The position numbers and the translations under genes were made by a program. Positions 32,799-42,543 of a stretch of 64,000 bases of DNA are shown here, one piece after another. The notes below the pieces were generated by a model. That model saw only the letters and a list, made by a program, of their open reading frames with translations, made no database searches and was not told the origin of the DNA. This stretch comes from Streptomyces sp. NBC_00459 (GTDB taxonomy: Bacteria; Actinomycetota; Actinomycetes; Streptomycetales; Streptomycetaceae). Where the stretch lies: positions 1,426,001-1,490,000 of the forward strand of contig NZ_CP107903.1 of NCBI RefSeq assembly GCF_036013955.1, given 5' to 3'. Within the stretch, counting starts at the first letter, position 1. Each line of letters starts with the position of its first letter.

Positions 32799-33383
32799 AT
32801 GCCCCTGCATGTTCCCCCGGCTCCCGCGCCCGCACTGCGCACCGTCCTCACAGCACTCGGTTCCCCCACCGCCGTCCGCGAGGCCCGCACCCCGTCCCTC
32901 CGCAACGCCCAGGGGCCCACCACCCCGGAACTCCCGCTGCCCGTGCATGTCCTGGACCGGATAACCCCCGCGGGCACGTCCACCACCCGGCTGACCGGGT
33001 GGCGCTTCCTGATCCGCTCCGGAGACCGCGCGGTGGCTGCGGCCGAGACCATGCTGACCCCCGACGGCTGGGCCTTCTCGCACTTCTTCGAAGGTCCCTA
33101 CATCGCCTCCACCGAGCGCGCCCTGCGCCAGGCCGAGACGATGAAGCAGCCCTACCAGGCGCGCCTGCTGTCCGTCCCCGAGCTGTACATGCTCACGCTC
33201 TGGCTGCACGGCGACATCACCGCCGACGGAGCCGAGGGCCGTCTTGCCGCGACCGACCTGCTCGTCCCGCTGGCACCGGCCCCGCCGGGCATCGCCGCCC
33301 ACCGTCCGCACCGGGTCGCCGAACTGCTCCCCGTCCTGACCCATCGGGTGACTCCGGCCCCGCTGCTGAGTTCCCCCGCCTGA
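32799..33383 (+). CDS. Conserved hypothetical protein
   Basis: A 194-residue soluble protein without a recognised domain. The N-terminal 35 residues are Pro/Ala-rich. The central part (RLTGWRFLIRSGDRAVAAAE, then TLTPDGWAFSHFFEGPYIAS-like sequence and LSVPELYMLTLWLHGD) looks globular with alternating strands and helices. Codon use is typical of the genome. No signal peptide or membrane segment is present. Similar proteins occur in many Streptomyces as far as I remember, without known function. It is monocistronic and followed by a terminator hairpin. Confidence 0.75.
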   Translation: MPLHVPPAPAPALRTVLTALGSPTAVREARTPSLRNAQGPTTPELPLPVHVLDRITPAGTSTTRLTGWRFLIRSGDRAVAAAETMLTPDGWAFSHFFEGPYIASTERALRQAETMKQPYQARLLSVPELYMLTLWLHGDITADGAEGRLAATDLLVPLAPAPPGIAAHRPHRVAELLPVLTHRVTPAPLLSSPA

Positions 33384-33415
33384 CCGCACACGACACAGCA
33401 CTCTCCGTATTCCCG

Positions 33416-33451
33416 CGTGCCCCGTCGTCGAATTCCCGACGCCGGGGCACG
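33416..33451 (+). terminator. Terminator hairpin
   Basis: Arms CGTGCCCCG and CGGGGCACG (9 bp, perfect) with an inner GTCG/CGAC pairing, followed within 6 nt by CTCTTT. It lies about 30 bp after the hypothetical gene. The rest of the gap up to 33684 holds only promoter-like sequence (TTGACG near 33629). Confidence 0.75.
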
Positions 33452-33684
33452 CCGCTCTTTCGCGCGTCATTACGCTCGTACGAGCCATTAAGGGTTTGCG
33501 TCCCGTCCGGACTAGCCCTATCCGGCCATCAGGAACCACCCAAAGGGACAGCCCAGTTGGGCTGAACCGTCCGCCCGGGTGATGCGTCTTGAACCTGTGA
33601 GAAGCGGTGCGGCTAAATACCTGCGGATTGACGCCCGTGGGGCAACACTGGGTTCGAACCGATTTATCACAACGGGGAGCGGCC

Positions 33685-33954
33685 ATGAGCAGTACTTCGA
33701 GCCGCAGGACAGACACCACAGCCATCTCACACTCCACGACAGAGCGAAAGATCCCATCAATGTGCCAGCACCAGCCACCGTGCCCGACAGCTCACTCCAC
33801 CGACCGGGAGTCCGCCCGCCTCGTGGCGCACCACCCGGAACAGGGATGGAGCCTGCTGTGCAACGGCGTTCTCCTCTTCGAGGACACCGGTGAGCTCCTG
33901 CCCGACGGCCAGATCATCGCCCCGCACCGACCGGTGGTGATGACGGCTGCCTGA
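33685..33954 (+). CDS. DUF5999 family protein
   Basis: An 89-residue protein. Residues 26-80 match the DUF5999 pattern I know from Streptomyces: MCQHQPPCPTAHSTDRESAR, then VAHHPEQGWSLLCNGVLLFE and DTGELLPDGQIIAP. The Cys and His residues (CQHQPPC) could bind a metal. GGGGAG 5-6 nt upstream supports the ATG at 33685; the ATG at 33760, where the conserved part starts, is an alternative. The function of the family is unknown. It is a single gene followed by a terminator. Confidence 0.85.
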   Translation: MSSTSSRRTDTTAISHSTTERKIPSMCQHQPPCPTAHSTDRESARLVAHHPEQGWSLLCNGVLLFEDTGELLPDGQIIAPHRPVVMTAA

Positions 33955-34027
33955 CGGCCACGCACACGGACGAAGGGCAGCCTCCCGGCGTCAGGAGCGA
34001 CTGCCCGAACAGCTGAACGGACGAAGA

Positions 34028-34064
34028 GGGGCCGGCCCGCAGACACCTGCTGCGAACCGGCCCC
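34028..34064. terminator. Terminator-like hairpin
   Basis: Outer arms GGGGCCGG and CCGGCCCC, with inner CGCAG/CTGCG pairing, between the convergent DUF5999 and methyltransferase genes. Confidence 0.75.
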
Positions 34065-34122
34065 GACGCATGTCCGAGGGTGACTACTCCTCGTGATCCT
34101 GCCGTACCCCTCTGATCTGGTC

Positions 34123-34749
34123 TCACGCGGTGGAGCCGGAGTGCACGCTGACGGCATAGCCGCAGCCCGGGTGGTAGGGATCGCCGCTCCAGGTCGCGTA
34201 ACGCTGCCGCAGGGTCAGTCCGGCCTCGGCACACCAGTCGTCGAACTCTGCGAGAGTCACCGGCGGTTCCGGCAGGGGCAGGTGTGCCGCGTCCAGTCCC
34301 ATGCCCGTGACCAGCAGCCCGCCGGGACGCAGTACGGCGGCCAGCTGCCGGACGACGGCCGGCTCGGTGCCGGGAGCCAGCAGCGGGATGACGTTTCCGG
34401 CGGCGAGTGCCAGGTCGAAGCCCGGGTCCAGGCCGAGTGTGTCCAGACGGGCCAGGTCACCGAGGAGCCACTCCTGTGTGGGAGCGGCGCGGCGGGCGAC
34501 GGCGAGCATCGAGGGGTCGACGTCCACGCCGGTGCAGTGGTGGCCCAGCTCGGCGAGCCTGATCGCGATCCGGCCGGTGCCGCAGCCGGCGTCGAGAATC
34601 CGGGCGGCGGGCTTCAGCAGCGCGGCACAGAAGGCGGCCTCGCCGTGGATGTCGTGACCCGACTCGGCGAGCCGCGCGAAACGCCGGGCGTACTCCTCGC
34701 CGGCTTGTCCGCCGGTCAGTTCCGCCCAGCGGTCGCGTTGCCCGGTCAT
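34123..34749 (-). CDS. Class I SAM-dependent methyltransferase
   Basis: A 208-residue Rossmann-fold methyltransferase. Motif I is ILDAGCGTGRIAIRLAELGH, the acidic end of strand two is CTGVDVDPSML, and motif III is PGFDLALAAGNVIPLL. After the core comes AVLRPGGLLVTGMGL and a short C-terminal part with PPVTLAEFDDWCAEAGLTL. Substrate cannot be deduced. The 411 bp upstream hold no gene. Confidence 0.93.
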   Translation of the reverse strand: MTGQRDRWAELTGGQAGEEYARRFARLAESGHDIHGEAAFCAALLKPAARILDAGCGTGRIAIRLAELGHHCTGVDVDPSMLAVARRAAPTQEWLLGDLARLDTLGLDPGFDLALAAGNVIPLLAPGTEPAVVRQLAAVLRPGGLLVTGMGLDAAHLPLPEPPVTLAEFDDWCAEAGLTLRQRYATWSGDPYHPGCGYAVSVHSGSTA

Positions 34750-35160
34750 GTTCGGCGTGCCTTCCGGTCAGCCTCGCCCAGCAGGGGCGAGGACGGTGCC
34801 AGCGCAGTGCTGCGCTCGTAGGTGCGGACCTCGCGGCCCGCTACGAAGGTACACAGGGCAAGGCTCGAACAGCAGCCGACAGCGCCCTGCCTCAGCACCC
34901 GTGCCTGACCAGCCGCCTTCGCAGCCGTCCGGGGTTCGAGCGCAGCGCCTCCACCAGACACGGCTCACGCAAGGCTGGTGGAAGAACTGCGACAACGGCG
35001 CCACAGACACCACAAGCGCCGCTGAACCAGCCGAGAGACACGGCCCCTCGGACCGTGTCTCTCATGCGCTCGCGTCTCACCGAAATCTGACGGACTGGTT
35101 CGACACCGCCCGACCACTGCCCCGACGCGGGCGACTCCCGCGAACCGAACCCGGACCCTC
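34750..35160. other. Intergenic region with gcvP terminator
   Basis: No gene was found in this stretch. It holds a perfect 10-bp hairpin at 35034-35062 (AGAGACACGG and CCGTGTCTCT, 9-nt loop) about 100 nt after the gcvP stop, probably its terminator, and then the methyltransferase promoter. Confidence 0.6.
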
Positions 35161-38046
35161 CTACTCGTCGTAGGCGTCCAGCGGCGGGCAGGAACAGACC
35201 AGGTTCCGGTCCCCGAAGGCCTGGTCGATCCGGCGCACCGGCGGCCAGTACTTGTCGGCCGCCGAGACCCCGGCCGGGAAGACCGCCTCCTCGCGCGTGT
35301 AGGCGTGCGTCCACTCCCCGCCGAGCGCGGCGGCGGTGTGCGGCGCGTTCCGCAGCGGGTTGTCGTCGGTCGGCCAGTCGCCCGCGCCGACCTTCTCGAT
35401 CTCACCGCGAATGGCGATCATCGCCTCGCAGAACCGGTCCAGCTCCCCCAGGTCCTCGGACTCGGTCGGCTCGATCATCAGCGTCCCGGCCACCGGGAAC
35501 GACATCGTCGGCGCGTGGAAACCGTAGTCGATCAGCCGCTTCGCGATGTCGTCGACGCTCACACCCGTCGCCTTGCTGATCGGCCGCAGATCGATGATGC
35601 ACTCGTGCGCGACCAGCCCACCGGGCCCGGTGTAGAGCACCGGGTAATGCGGCTCCAGCCGCTTGGCGATGTAGTTGGCGCTCAGCACAGCCACCTGCGT
35701 GGCCCGCTTGAGCCCCTCGCCGCCCATCAGACGGACGTACGCCCATGAGATCGGCAGAATGCCCGCGGAGCCCCACGGCGCCGCCGAGATCGGTCCCACA
35801 CCCGTCTCTGGCCCGGCCGCGGGCTGCAGGGGGTGGTTGGGCAGATACGGCGCGAGATGCTCCCGCACGCCCACCGGCCCGACCCCGGGGCCGCCGCCGC
35901 CGTGCGGAATGCAGAACGTCTTGTGCAGATTCAGATGCGAGACGTCCCCACCGAAGTGCCCCGGCTTGGCCAGCCCCACCAGCGCGTTGAGGTTGGCCCC
36001 GTCGACGTACACCTGCCCGCCGGCCTCGTGCACCTGGGCGCAGATGTCGGCGACATGCTCCTCGAACACACCGTGCGTGGAGGGGTACGTGATCATCAGC
36101 ACCGAAAGCTCGTCCCGGTACTGCTCGATCTTCGCCCGCAGATCCTCGACGTCGATCTCACCGTCCCCGGCGGTCTTCACGACGACGACCTTCATGCCGG
36201 CCATGACGGCACTGGCCGCGTTGGTCCCGTGCGCGGACGACGGGATCAGGCAGACGGTGCGCTGCTCGTCGCCGTTGGCCCGGTGGTATCCGCGTACGGC
36301 GAGCAGCCCGGCCAGCTCGCCCTGAGAACCGGCGTTCGGCTGGAGCGACACCTTGTCGTACCCGGTGACCTCGGCGAGCTGCTCCTCCAGCTCACGGATG
36401 AGCGTCAGATAACCCTGCGCCTGCTCGGCGGGCGCGAAGGGGTGCAGCTGGCCGAACTCGGGCCAGGTGACCGGCTCCATCTCCGTGGTCGCGTTGAGCT
36501 TCATGGTGCAGGAGCCCAGCGGGATCATGCCCCGGTCGAGCGCGTAGTCACGGTCGGCGAGCCGACGCAGGTAGCGCAGCATCGCGGTCTCGGAGTGGTA
36601 CTGGTGGAACACGGGGTGGGTGAGAACGTCGTCGGTGCGCAGCAGCGCGTCCGGCAGTGTGTCCTCGGCGCCCGCGTCGAGCGCCTCGATGTCGCCCTCG
36701 ACCCCGAACGCGGCCCATACGGCGCCCAGTTGGGCCCGAGTGGTGGTCTCGTCGCAGGAGACGGACACCCGGTCCGCGTCGACGAGGTGCAGGTTCACGC
36801 CGTGTTCGCGCGCGGCGGCGGCGACCTCACCGGCCTTCCCGGGCACCCGCGCGGTGAGCGTGTCGAAGTACGCCCCGTGGACGACCTCGACACCGCCCGC
36901 CGTCAGCCCCGCAGCGAGGATCGTGGCGTACCGGTGGGTGCGCCGGGCGATGGTCCGCAGCCCCTCGGGCCCGTGGTGGACGGCGTACATGCCGGCCATC
37001 ACGGCCAGCAGGACCTGGGCCGTGCAGATGTTGCTGGTCGCCTTCTCGCGGCGGATGTGCTGCTCGCGCGTCTGCAGGGCGAGCCGGTACGCCTTGTGCC
37101 CGTCCGCGTCCACGGAGACACCCACGAGCCGTCCGGGCAGGCTGCGCGCGTACTGCTCGCGCACGGCCATGTATCCGGCGTGCGGCCCCCCGAAGCCCAT
37201 CGGAACGCCGAACCGCTGGGTCGTCCCGACCGCGATGTCCGCACCGAGCTCACCGGGTGAGGTGAGCAGCGTCAGGGCAAGCAGATCGGCGGCGACGGTG
37301 ACCACGGCACCGAGCCCGTGCGCCTGATCGACGACGGGCTTCAGGTCCCGCACGGCACCGGAGGCACCCGGGTACTGGAGGAGCACACCGTTGATCTCGC
37401 GCCCGGCGATCTCGTCCGGGATACCCGCGCTCAGGTCGGCGACGACGACCTCGACGCCGGTCGGCTCGGCCCGCGTCCGGATGACCGCGATGGTCTGCGG
37501 CAGGGTGTCCGCGTCGACGAGGAAGAGGCCCTTCTTGTTCTTGCCCATGCGCCGCGACAGCGCCATCGCCTCGGCGGCCGCGGTGCCCTCGTCGAGCAGC
37601 GAGGCCCCGGAGGTGGGCAGCCCGGTGAGGTCGGCGACCATCGTCTGGAAGTTCAGCAGCGCTTCGAGGCGCCCCTGCGAGATCTCCGGCTGGTACGGCG
37701 TGTACGCGGTGTACCAGGCCGGGTTCTCCATCACGTTCCGCAGGATGACCGGCGGGGTGAAGGTCCCGTAGTACCCGAGCCCGATCATGGACCCCAGCAC
37801 CTGGTTCCGGTCGGCCAGCGACCGCAGCTCGGCCAGCACCTCGGCCTCGGTGCGGGCGGCCGGCAGGTCGAGGGCGTCGGCGTTCCTGATCACATCCGGG
37901 ACCGCGGCGGCCGTCAGCTCGTCGAGCGAGCCGTATCCGACCTGCGCGAGCATCTTGGCCCGGTCCTCGTGGTCGGGCCCGATATGCCGCCGCTCGAAGG
38001 GCGTTCCCTGTTCGAGTACGGCGAGCGGAGTGCGGTGGGCGGTCAT
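35161..38046 (-). CDS. gcvP: Glycine dehydrogenase (decarboxylating), P protein
   Basis: A 961-residue PLP enzyme of the glycine cleavage system; it decarboxylates glycine and passes the aminomethyl group to lipoyl-GcvH. N-terminal family sequence is [20 protein letters not shown] and [18 protein letters not shown]. The PLP lysine lies in [20 protein letters not shown]. Length is normal for the single-chain form. GGAGG 8 nt upstream supports the ATG. gcvT and gcvH are not in the window. A glycine riboswitch lies in the 5' leader, so expression should rise with glycine. Confidence 0.98.
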   Translation of the reverse strand: MTAHRTPLAVLEQGTPFERRHIGPDHEDRAKMLAQVGYGSLDELTAAAVPDVIRNADALDLPAARTEAEVLAELRSLADRNQVLGSMIGLGYYGTFTPPVILRNVMENPAWYTAYTPYQPEISQGRLEALLNFQTMVADLTGLPTSGASLLDEGTAAAEAMALSRRMGKNKKGLFLVDADTLPQTIAVIRTRAEPTGVEVVVADLSAGIPDEIAGREINGVLLQYPGASGAVRDLKPVVDQAHGLGAVVTVAADLLALTLLTSPGELGADIAVGTTQRFGVPMGFGGPHAGYMAVREQYARSLPGRLVGVSVDADGHKAYRLALQTREQHIRREKATSNICTAQVLLAVMAGMYAVHHGPEGLRTIARRTHRYATILAAGLTAGGVEVVHGAYFDTLTARVPGKAGEVAAAAREHGVNLHLVDADRVSVSCDETTTRAQLGAVWAAFGVEGDIEALDAGAEDTLPDALLRTDDVLTHPVFHQYHSETAMLRYLRRLADRDYALDRGMIPLGSCTMKLNATTEMEPVTWPEFGQLHPFAPAEQAQGYLTLIRELEEQLAEVTGYDKVSLQPNAGSQGELAGLLAVRGYHRANGDEQRTVCLIPSSAHGTNAASAVMAGMKVVVVKTAGDGEIDVEDLRAKIEQYRDELSVLMITYPSTHGVFEEHVADICAQVHEAGGQVYVDGANLNALVGLAKPGHFGGDVSHLNLHKTFCIPHGGGGPGVGPVGVREHLAPYLPNHPLQPAAGPETGVGPISAAPWGSAGILPISWAYVRLMGGEGLKRATQVAVLSANYIAKRLEPHYPVLYTGPGGLVAHECIIDLRPISKATGVSVDDIAKRLIDYGFHAPTMSFPVAGTLMIEPTESEDLGELDRFCEAMIAIRGEIEKVGAGDWPTDDNPLRNAPHTAAALGGEWTHAYTREEAVFPAGVSAADKYWPPVRRIDQAFGDRNLVCSCPPLDAYDE

Positions 38047-38119
38047 TACGGAGGCCTCCTGGTCGTCACGACCTTCGAGGGGCACCACGGCACGGGTGCC
38101 CGAACGGCCTCCCCCTCTG

Positions 38120-38320
38120 TCATCTCAACCTGAGAGCTTCACCGGGCCGCCAACACACTGACGTACCGGCTTTCACCGTCGGTGAGAGCGGAAGCCGTCG
38201 GCAACCGCTCTTCTTTCCAGAGTGACCTCGTCCGTGCGGTACGGGGGCCTGAGAGATTCCGGGGAGGATTTGCTCCTTCGGCGCCCTCCGAGGTTCCGGA
38301 GGACTCTCCCGCACGGGGTC
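38120..38320 (-). promoter_or_regulatory. Glycine riboswitch in the gcvP leader (tandem aptamer)
   Basis: Read on the minus strand, the leader has CGGGAGAGTCC, then GCGCCGAAGGAGCAA and AATCTCTCAGGC, the hallmark of a glycine aptamer, followed by a second domain with ACTCTGGAAAG and GTGAAGCTCTCAGGT. The order and spacing fit the usual two-aptamer class, ending about 75 nt before the gcvP ATG. Glycine binding should turn on glycine cleavage. Confidence 0.93.
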
Positions 38321-38435
38321 AGCAGCCATTGGCCAGCCTATCAGCGGGCTCCACGCACACACCTTCGAGTGGCCGCCTTCCCGGAAGTGCTCTTTTGTAG
38401 TGCTTACGGATGAACTGCGACCATACGGAGGCGCC

Positions 38436-38807
38436 GTGCAGACCGACATCGATCCGCGCAGCCTGATCGGCCGCAAGGCCTTCGACCGCAACGGCACCAA
38501 GATCGGCACGATCGACGAGGTCTACCTCGACGACGCGACGGGAATGCCGGAGTGGGCGGCCATAAGGACAGGGCTGTTCAGCAGAGACGCCTTCGTACCC
38601 CTGGAGCCCAGCGAGCTGATCGACGGCACACTGCGCATCCCCTTCGAGCGGGCCCTGATCAAGGACGCCCCCGACTTCGGCGTGGGCCGCCACCTCTCCC
38701 CGGAGCAGGAACTCCAGCTCTACCACCACTACGGCCTCGATGTGGCTCCCCCGCCCCCGTTCCCGGACCACGACTTCGGCAGGCTGGCGGGCACGGACGA
38801 CGCCTGA
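38436..38807 (+). CDS. PRC-barrel domain protein
   Basis: A 123-residue protein with one PRC barrel: IDPRSLIGRKAFDRNGTKIG, then IDEVYLDDATGMPEWAAI and FVPLEPSELIDGTLRIPFER. A Pro-rich tail (APPPPFPDHDFG) follows. PRC barrels occur in stress and RNA-processing proteins. ACGGAG 5 nt before the GTG selects the start. The last 79 bp overlap the 3' end of the convergent dinB gene, so both C termini are encoded on opposite strands of the same DNA. Confidence 0.88.
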   Translation: MQTDIDPRSLIGRKAFDRNGTKIGTIDEVYLDDATGMPEWAAIRTGLFSRDAFVPLEPSELIDGTLRIPFERALIKDAPDFGVGRHLSPEQELQLYHHYGLDVAPPPPFPDHDFGRLAGTDDA

Positions 38808-40186
38808 TCCGACGACTCCTCGTCCGGACCGTCGGGTCTTCGCGGCGCACCGGCGACCAACGGCAGCGGGTCCGCCGGCTCCAGCGCGGGATCCTCGGTC
38901 CGGAACGTCCGCACCCGCCCCGGCTGCTCCGACTGCGGCGTCTCGAACCGGACGGTCACCCGCCCCAGCCCACTCCCCTGCACCCAGCCGTGCCCGAAGT
39001 CGGCATGCCGTACGTCGTGCCCGGTGGTCCAGTGGCGCTCGACGGGCTGCTCCTCCTCCTGCTCACCGCCCTCGTGCTCGGCCTCCTCCGCCGGATCGAG
39101 CGCCGCCAACTCCCCGGCGGCCTGCGCGAACAGATCCTCCTGGGTGAAGTCGGCGAGACCGCTGACCCCCACCCCGAGCAGCCGCACACCACCCGTCGTG
39201 TCCACCGCCTCCAGGAGACGGGCCGCCGCCTCCCGCACCACCCCGGGGTCGTCCGTGGGCCCCCGGAGCGTCTCGGACCGCGTCAGCGTGGAGAAGTCGT
39301 ACCTCCGCACCTTGAGGACGATGGTCCGCCCGGACAGCCCGGCACCGCGCAGCCGCCGCACACACCGGTCCGCCAGCCGCTGCACCTCCGTCCCCACCCG
39401 GCCCCGGTCATGGATGTCCACGTCGTACGTGTCCTCGACCGACACGGACTTGGTCTCCCGCTCGGCCACCACGGGCCGCTCGTCGTGCGCCAGCGCCATC
39501 GCGTACAGCGCGTGCCCGTGCGCCTTCCCCAGCAGCCGTACGAGCTCGTCCTCGCCCGCCTCGGCCAGCTCGTCGACCGTACTGATCCCGGCCCGGCGCA
39601 GATGGTCCCCGGTCGCCGGGCCGACCCCCGGCAGGGTCCGCACCGACATCGGCCCGAGCAGCGCCCGCTCGGTGCCCGGCTCGATGACCACCAGCCCGTC
39701 CGGCTTGGCCTGCTCCGAAGCGATCTTCGCGAGCATCTTGGACGCGGCGAGCCCCACCGATCCCGTGAGCCCCGTGACAGCCCGTATGTCCGCCCGCAGC
39801 CTGATCCCGGCCAGCCGCGCCGACACCTCGTCCCAGGCCGTCCCTCCGGCCTCCAGGTCCACGAACGCCTCGTCCAGGCTCAACGGCTCCACCAGGGGCG
39901 ACAGCGCGTGCAGGAGCCCCATGACCTGCTCGCTGATCAACTTGTAGAACCCGCCCCGCGGCACGAGATAGGCGGCGTTCGGCGCGAGCCTGCGCGCCTG
40001 CGCCATCGGCATCGCGGAGTGCACCCCGAAAACCCGGGCCTCGTACGACGCGGTCGCCACCACCCCGCGCGGCCCGAGCCCGCCCACCACAACGGCCTTC
40101 CCACGCAGGCTCGGCTTGGACGCCTGCTCCGCCGAGGCGAAGAAGGCGTCCATGTCGAGATGCAGGATCGTGGGCGCGTTTCTCAC
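38729..40186 (-). CDS. dinB: DNA polymerase IV (Y-family translesion polymerase)
   Basis: A 485-residue DinB polymerase. Catalytic acidic residues are in LHLDMDAFFASAEQ and in SLDEAFVDLE. The helix-hairpin-helix (VRTLPGVGPATGDHLRRAGI) and little-finger region (TKSVSVEDTYDVDIHDRGRV) are present. A C-terminal extension from about residue 380 is acidic, then ends with a Pro/Ser/Gly-rich tail; no beta-clamp motif is obvious there. It copies damaged DNA with low fidelity. The 3' end overlaps the PRC-barrel gene by 79 bp. It uses a GTG start. Confidence 0.95.
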   Translation of the reverse strand: MRNAPTILHLDMDAFFASAEQASKPSLRGKAVVVGGLGPRGVVATASYEARVFGVHSAMPMAQARRLAPNAAYLVPRGGFYKLISEQVMGLLHALSPLVEPLSLDEAFVDLEAGGTAWDEVSARLAGIRLRADIRAVTGLTGSVGLAASKMLAKIASEQAKPDGLVVIEPGTERALLGPMSVRTLPGVGPATGDHLRRAGISTVDELAEAGEDELVRLLGKAHGHALYAMALAHDERPVVAERETKSVSVEDTYDVDIHDRGRVGTEVQRLADRCVRRLRGAGLSGRTIVLKVRRYDFSTLTRSETLRGPTDDPGVVREAAARLLEAVDTTGGVRLLGVGVSGLADFTQEDLFAQAAGELAALDPAEEAEHEGGEQEEEQPVERHWTTGHDVRHADFGHGWVQGSGLGRVTVRFETPQSEQPGRVRTFRTEDPALEPADPLPLVAGAPRRPDGPDEESSDQASSVPASLPKSWSGNGGGGATSRP

Positions 40187-40240
40187 ATCACCGATGCTGC
40201 CCTACGCCACTGACAATGCCCCGGACCCCAGGGACGGCGC

Positions 40241-40741
40241 TCAGACCGCCCGGTTGCGCCGCCGGGCCAGTTCGTCCGTCGGGTTGTGCCCGACGAGCGT
40301 CTCGCCGGTGTCGACGCGCTCCCCGTGCAACTGCGAGAGAGCGCTTTCCACATCCCGCCACACCACGCCGACGGCGATACCGAAAATGCCCTGCCCGCCC
40401 TGGAGCAGCGCGTGCACCTCGTCGGGGGAGGTGCACTCGTAGACGGTCGCACCGTCGCTCATCAGCGTCATGCGCTCCAGATCTCGGAACTCGCACGCCC
40501 TGAGATGCTGAACCGCCGTACGGATGTTCTGCAGCGAGACGCCGGTGTCGAGAAAGCGCTTCACGATCTTCAGGACCACAACGTCCCGGAAGCTGTAGAG
40601 CCGCTGCGTCCCCGATCCGTGCGCGGGCCGCACACTCGGCTCGACCAGACCGGTGCGCGCCCAGTAGTCCAACTGCCGGTATGTGATGCCGGCCGCCGCG
40701 CACGCCGTCGGACCGCGGTAGCCGATCTCCTCGGACGCCAT
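40241..40741 (-). CDS. MerR-family regulator (Rv1830-like)
   Basis: A 166-residue MerR-type regulator. The helix-turn-helix is YRGPTACAAAGITYRQLDYW and the wing region includes GSGTQRLYSFRDVVVLKIVK. The coiled dimer helix and a C-terminal domain (GATVYECTSPDEVHALLQGG) follow; there are no metal-binding Cys, so it is not a classical metal sensor. Gene order places it opposite Rv1830 of M. tuberculosis, next to DUF151 and FtsR. Its target is unknown. Confidence 0.92.
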   Translation of the reverse strand: MASEEIGYRGPTACAAAGITYRQLDYWARTGLVEPSVRPAHGSGTQRLYSFRDVVVLKIVKRFLDTGVSLQNIRTAVQHLRACEFRDLERMTLMSDGATVYECTSPDEVHALLQGGQGIFGIAVGVVWRDVESALSQLHGERVDTGETLVGHNPTDELARRRNRAV

Positions 40742-40810
40742 GGAAGTCGTCCCTCCGCTGCCTGTTACAGCCGTCGGCCGCCGCGGAACGTGATCGGCCG
40801 CGCTGCTGTG

Positions 40811-40898
40811 ATGGGGGTCCCCCCAGCTCGAGCGGAGCCGAGAGTCTGGGGGAGGGTACGGGCCGCTCTCCCCCAGACCGCGTCCGGGGGCACCCCCA
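40811..40898. repeat. Streptomyces intergenic GC-rich repeat
   Basis: The stretch TGGGGGTCCCCCCAGCTCGA, with the matching CTCCCCCAGACCGCG arm further right, is a repeat I recognise from intergenic regions of many Streptomyces. It can fold into a long G-C hairpin. The 466-bp gap between the two genes holds this repeat, the merR promoter and the DUF151 terminator. Confidence 0.7.
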
Positions 40899-41145
40899 GC
40901 CGTACCGTCGCCGCTGCTTCTCACGCCGACCTCCGTCCTTGAACTGCCTTCTCGACGGTAGGCAGTCACCAGGGGTGCGTCAACGATCGCCACACTCGGC
41001 ACGCCGAGTGATAATCACCCTAGGAGTGGTTTCCCGTACCCCACCGCGGGGAAAGGCTAGCCGAATGTGCTCCGTGTGGGCCGCAGGACGCTCTCACACG
41101 CCGCTGGCAATTGCCATCATCCGTGACGTCGCGGGCCAAAAGACG

Positions 41146-41175
41146 CGCCCCACGGACCAGTGGGTCCGTGGGGCG
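41146..41175 (-). terminator. Rho-independent terminator after the DUF151 gene
   Basis: A 13-bp perfect stem (GCCCCACGGACC and its complement) with a 4-nt loop, followed on the minus strand by TCTTTT. It ends the ftsR/DUF151 transcript. Confidence 0.88.
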
Positions 41176-41207
41176 GCCCGAGCTTCGTCAGCCGTCGCTG
41201 TCGCAGC

Positions 41208-41681
41208 TCACTGGCTGTTGGTCCCGAAGTCCTCGGGGGAGATCTGGTCGAGGAACTCGCGGAACTTCTCGACCTCGTCCTCCTGCTCGTCCGGGATCGC
41301 GATCCCGGCGTCGTCAAGCACTCCGTCGCTGCCGTAGATCGGCGTACCGGTACGCAGTGCGAGCGCTATGGCGTCGGACGGGCGGGCGCTCACCTCGACT
41401 CCACTGGCGAACACCAGTTCCGCGTAGAAGACACCCTCGCGCAGGTCTGTGATGCGCACTTCGGTGAGCTCCTGGCCGACGGCCTCCAGCACGTCCTTGA
41501 ACAGATCGTGGGTCAGCGGTCGTGCGGGGGCCATGCCCTGCTGGGCGAAGGCGATCGCGGTCGCCTCACCCGGTCCGATCCAGATGGGAAGGTAGCGGTC
41601 GCCTCCCACTTCACGCAGGAGCACGATCGGTTGGTTGGAGGGCATTTCGACCCGGACACCTACGACATCGAGCTCGTTCAC
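41208..41681 (-). CDS. Bifunctional nuclease-domain protein (DUF151)
   Basis: A 157-residue DUF151 protein. Family sequence is clear: QPIVLLREVGGDRYLPIWIG, then PGEATAIAFAQQG and VEVSARPSDAIALALRTGTP. Plant homologues cut DNA and RNA; bacterial role is unsettled. The acidic C terminus (EDEVEKFREFLDQISPEDFG) may be an interaction tail. It corresponds to Rv1829. A GTG start is used. It lies between the two MerR genes, 85 bp after ftsR, and may share its transcript. Confidence 0.93.
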   Translation of the reverse strand: MNELDVVGVRVEMPSNQPIVLLREVGGDRYLPIWIGPGEATAIAFAQQGMAPARPLTHDLFKDVLEAVGQELTEVRITDLREGVFYAELVFASGVEVSARPSDAIALALRTGTPIYGSDGVLDDAGIAIPDEQEDEVEKFREFLDQISPEDFGTNSQ

Positions 41682-41766
41682 ACAGCAACCCTAGGCCGTG
41701 CCCGGGATGTTTGGGTAGTCGGGCACGGAACGGGTGACCGATCCGCCCTCCCGTGGCCCTCCCCGC

Positions 41767-42501
41767 TCAGGGCTGCCGCACTCCCAGCGCGACACGCACC
41801 AGGGCCGCGTGCAGCTTCACCGTGAGCCCGGACAGTTCCTTGCTGCGGGCCTCCGCGAGTGCCCTGGTCTGCGGATTGCGGTGGCGTTTGAGCGGGGCAA
41901 CCACCTGGTCGACCAGATCTGCCTCGCGTTCCGCGGCGGCCTTCATCACCCGCAGATGCCGTGGCTCGATCCCGAACCGCCCCAGTTCGGCGACGAGCGC
42001 GGCGACAGTGACCGTCTCCGCGTCGTACGCCCCGTCGGGGAGCGGCACGACCAGCCCGTACGACTGCCACTCCTCGAGTTCCTCTTCGCCGATCCCGGCG
42101 GCCGCGAGCAGCTCGGAACGGCCGATCCGGACGGCGGTGGGCCCCTCGGGCTCCAGAACCGGCTCGCCGTCCCGCTGCCGGCCGACGGTGGGCAGCGGTA
42201 CGGCCTCCCCCCGCTCCATGGCGTCCAGGTACTCCCTGATCACCTTCAGCGGCAGATAGTGGTCCCGCTGCATTCTCAGGACATGGCCGAGGCGCTCGAC
42301 GTCCCCCGGACTGAACTTGCGGTACCCCGACGGCGTCCGCTGTGGCTCGATGAGCCCCTCCGACTCCAGGAAACGGATCTTGGAGATGGTGACTTCGGGG
42401 AACTCGTCGCGCAGCGCGTTCAGCACTGTGCCGATGCTCATCAGCCCACTGTCCGCGGCGGCGATGCCGTGCCCGGCACCGCCGCTCGGTGTTTGAAGCA
42501 T
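41767..42501 (-). CDS. ftsR: MerR-family regulator FtsR
   Basis: A 244-residue MerR-like regulator corresponding to Rv1828/FtsR, which activates ftsZ in Corynebacterium. The helix-turn-helix is MSIGTVLNALRDEFPEVTIS followed by KIRFLESEGLIEPQRTPSGY and RKFSPGDVERLGHVLRMQRD. A second, Streptomyces/Mycobacterium-specific domain follows (GRSELLAAAGIGEEELEEWQ). The start is uncertain: about 20 Gly/Ala/Ser-rich residues precede the conserved MSIGTV. Neighbouring garA- and DUF151-type genes keep the actinobacterial order. Confidence 0.93.
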   Translation of the reverse strand: MLQTPSGGAGHGIAAADSGLMSIGTVLNALRDEFPEVTISKIRFLESEGLIEPQRTPSGYRKFSPGDVERLGHVLRMQRDHYLPLKVIREYLDAMERGEAVPLPTVGRQRDGEPVLEPEGPTAVRIGRSELLAAAGIGEEELEEWQSYGLVVPLPDGAYDAETVTVAALVAELGRFGIEPRHLRVMKAAAEREADLVDQVVAPLKRHRNPQTRALAEARSKELSGLTVKLHAALVRVALGVRQP

Positions 42502-42543
42502 GGACCTTCCCTGGGGTCCCTCCGGACTCGGTCCGGAGGAGGG

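Noticed and set aside
33651..33660. GGTTCGAACC, resembling a tRNA T-arm
   Set aside because: The neighbouring bases do not pair as a T stem and no anticodon or acceptor arms can be found around it; it is just a palindrome in a promoter region.
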